20,902 bases of DNA, taken from the IMG/VR virus record IMGVR_UViG_3300030012_001251, positions 1 through 20,902 of that record; one strand, written 5' to 3'. The notes beneath the pieces were generated by a model. That model ran no database searches. It was not told where the DNA came from and saw only the letters and a program-made list of their open reading frames with translations. The position numbers were made by a program, and so were the translations under genes. Positions 20,209 through 20,902 of this stretch are shown here, one piece after another. Every line of letters begins with the position of its first letter. Positions within the stretch are counted from its first letter, which is position 1. The DNA comes from a virus.

Positions 20209-20236
20209 GGGACAGCTTAGTCTCCCAAGCTGCCCC
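20209..20236 (-). terminator. Hairpin after the capsid gene, weak terminator/attenuator
   Basis: In the minus-strand RNA GGGGCAGCUU (20236-20227) pairs with AAGCUGUCCC (20218-20209) over 10 bp including one G-U, around an 8-nt loop. ACUUUCCUUU follows, a broken U-rich stretch. It could partly stop transcription so that capsid mRNA exceeds the rest, or protect the 3' end. The broken U-tract makes full termination unlikely. Confidence 0.5.
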
Positions 20237-20244
20237 TCAGACCA

Positions 20245-20902
20245 CTAGGCCGTGCTGACCTCGTTGGTTACAGCAAAGCTAACAGCGTTGCGAACACCAA
20301 CATCAATCTCACCCAAAAGTGTGAGCCTGATCGTTCCAGCCTTATCACCCGCAAATGGGTTTACAAGGATGGATGGCGCACCAAACTGAGCAATCATCAA
20401 CTGGCTAAAGTCGCCAAAGATGAGCGCAGACGCATCCGTTCCACCATCACCGGGGTTCAGGTTTGACGGTACGTTGCCAGTGAACTCGACAGGATAACCA
20501 TAAAGGTTATTCCACGGATCGTTCAAAAGCATAACGCTATCTGTTGAACCAACTTTCACAGTCGATGCCAACTTAGCTTTCACCTTTGGATTGGACAGGA
20601 AGCCAGCCGCGTTGCCATCGACAATGCCGTTATCTTCCTCGACCAGTTTCACCAAGTCGATGATGTCTTGCCATGTCAATGCAGCCACATCGGTATCGGC
20701 TGAAATATCCAGATCGTTAATCCCGGATGTGTTCAAGATACCAGTTGGCTGTCCTGATGAACCACTGCCTTGGATGGCATGTTTCTCAATGGCATCAGCC
20801 GCAGACGCAAGCAGATCGTTACGAATGATTTGCTCAATCGCTGGAACGCTTTCCATCATCAGCAAGCGTGAAATTTCAACGAACGCACCCATTGTGCGCG
20901 GC
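20245..20902 (-). CDS. Major capsid protein, HK97 fold, 3' part
   Basis: The C-terminal about 218 residues of an HK97-type major capsid protein. PRTMGAFVEISRLLMMESVP is a family segment, continued by AIEQIIRNDLLASAADAIEK. The later part has AIQGSGSSGQPTGILNTSGI, WNNLYGYPVEFTGNVPSN (about 128-145 of the visible part), LIFGDFSQLMIAQFGAPSIL and LTLLGEIDVGVRNAVSFAVT, all classic. The reading frame continues past the ATG at 20892 to the right edge (Pro-Arg-Thr before it), so the true start lies outside. The scaffold or protease and portal genes are expected further right. Confidence 0.92.
   Translation of the reverse strand, partial: PRTMGAFVEISRLLMMESVPAIEQIIRNDLLASAADAIEKHAIQGSGSSGQPTGILNTSGINDLDISADTDVAALTWQDIIDLVKLVEEDNGIVDGNAAGFLSNPKVKAKLASTVKVGSTDSVMLLNDPWNNLYGYPVEFTGNVPSNLNPGDGGTDASALIFGDFSQLMIAQFGAPSILVNPFAGDKAGTIRLTLLGEIDVGVRNAVSFAVTNEVSTA

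Noticed and set aside
1-20902. Whole region as a gene transfer agent
   Set aside because: Tail gene order is GTA-like, but the presence of primase-helicase, RusA, nuclease, DNA modification and unknown early genes points to a replicating phage.
1-20902. tRNA genes, CRISPR arrays, insertion sequences, attachment sites
   Set aside because: Reading both strands I found no cloverleaf, no regularly spaced repeat array, no transposase and no integrase.

Overview
This window is a piece of a tailed double-stranded DNA bacteriophage (or prophage) genome with HK97-type capsid and a long non-contractile (siphovirus) tail. Every gene I can support lies on the minus strand, so the genes are described right to left. 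Both ends are cut: the right edge falls inside the major capsid gene, and the left edge falls just after a gpZ-like tail gene. I see no integrase, terminase, portal, tRNA, IS or CRISPR array, so neither lifestyle nor completeness can be judged. The tail order (tape measure, two distal-tail proteins, Cys-peptidase-like protein, J-like tip) is the order of lambda-like siphophages and of alphaproteobacterial gene transfer agents. This and the overall look of the proteins suggest an alphaproteobacterial, perhaps marine, host. That is inference.

Layout in transcription order. (1) 20902-16488, head and tail shaft: capsid C-terminus, a small charged protein, gpFII-like head-tail joining protein, gpU-like tail terminator, another small charged protein, tail tube, tail assembly chaperone with a -1 frameshift extension, tape measure. 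(2) 16485-10443, tail tip and fibre: two distal-tail proteins, DUF6950/NlpC-P60-like protein, J-like tip protein, fibre with a C-terminal S74 self-cleaving chaperone. (3) 10442-8792, lysis: XhlA-like coiled-coil/TM protein, a TTG-started protein with a C-terminal membrane anchor, a holin-like protein, an M15 peptidase endolysin and a 54-aa protein. (4) 8791-8677 is the longest non-coding gap (about 115 bp) and carries an 18-bp direct repeat. (5) 8676-5942: mostly unknown small early-type genes, a 471-aa orphan and an HTH regulator. (6) 5954-1584, DNA metabolism: RusA resolvase, RecB/Cas4-like nuclease, putative ssDNA-binding protein, Mom-like adenine modification enzyme and a primase-polymerase/helicase fusion. 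(7) 1583-1: palindromic promoter/operator-like region, a protein with an SSB-type C-terminal tip, a zinc-ribbon protein and a gpZ-like tail protein.

The genes are tightly packed, with many 1-11 nt start/stop overlaps (TGATG, ATGA, TAATG), so long co-transcribed units are likely. The strongest new observations are: a complete -1 frameshift signal (A_AAA_AAC plus a 10-bp stem-loop) that creates an otherwise unannotated chaperone extension; the Mom-like gene inside the replication operon, sharing an exact 21-bp start region with the primase-helicase; and a cluster of six TGACGT hexamers plus a perfect 10-bp palindrome around the end of the primase-helicase gene. I found no wholly new defence or mobile system.
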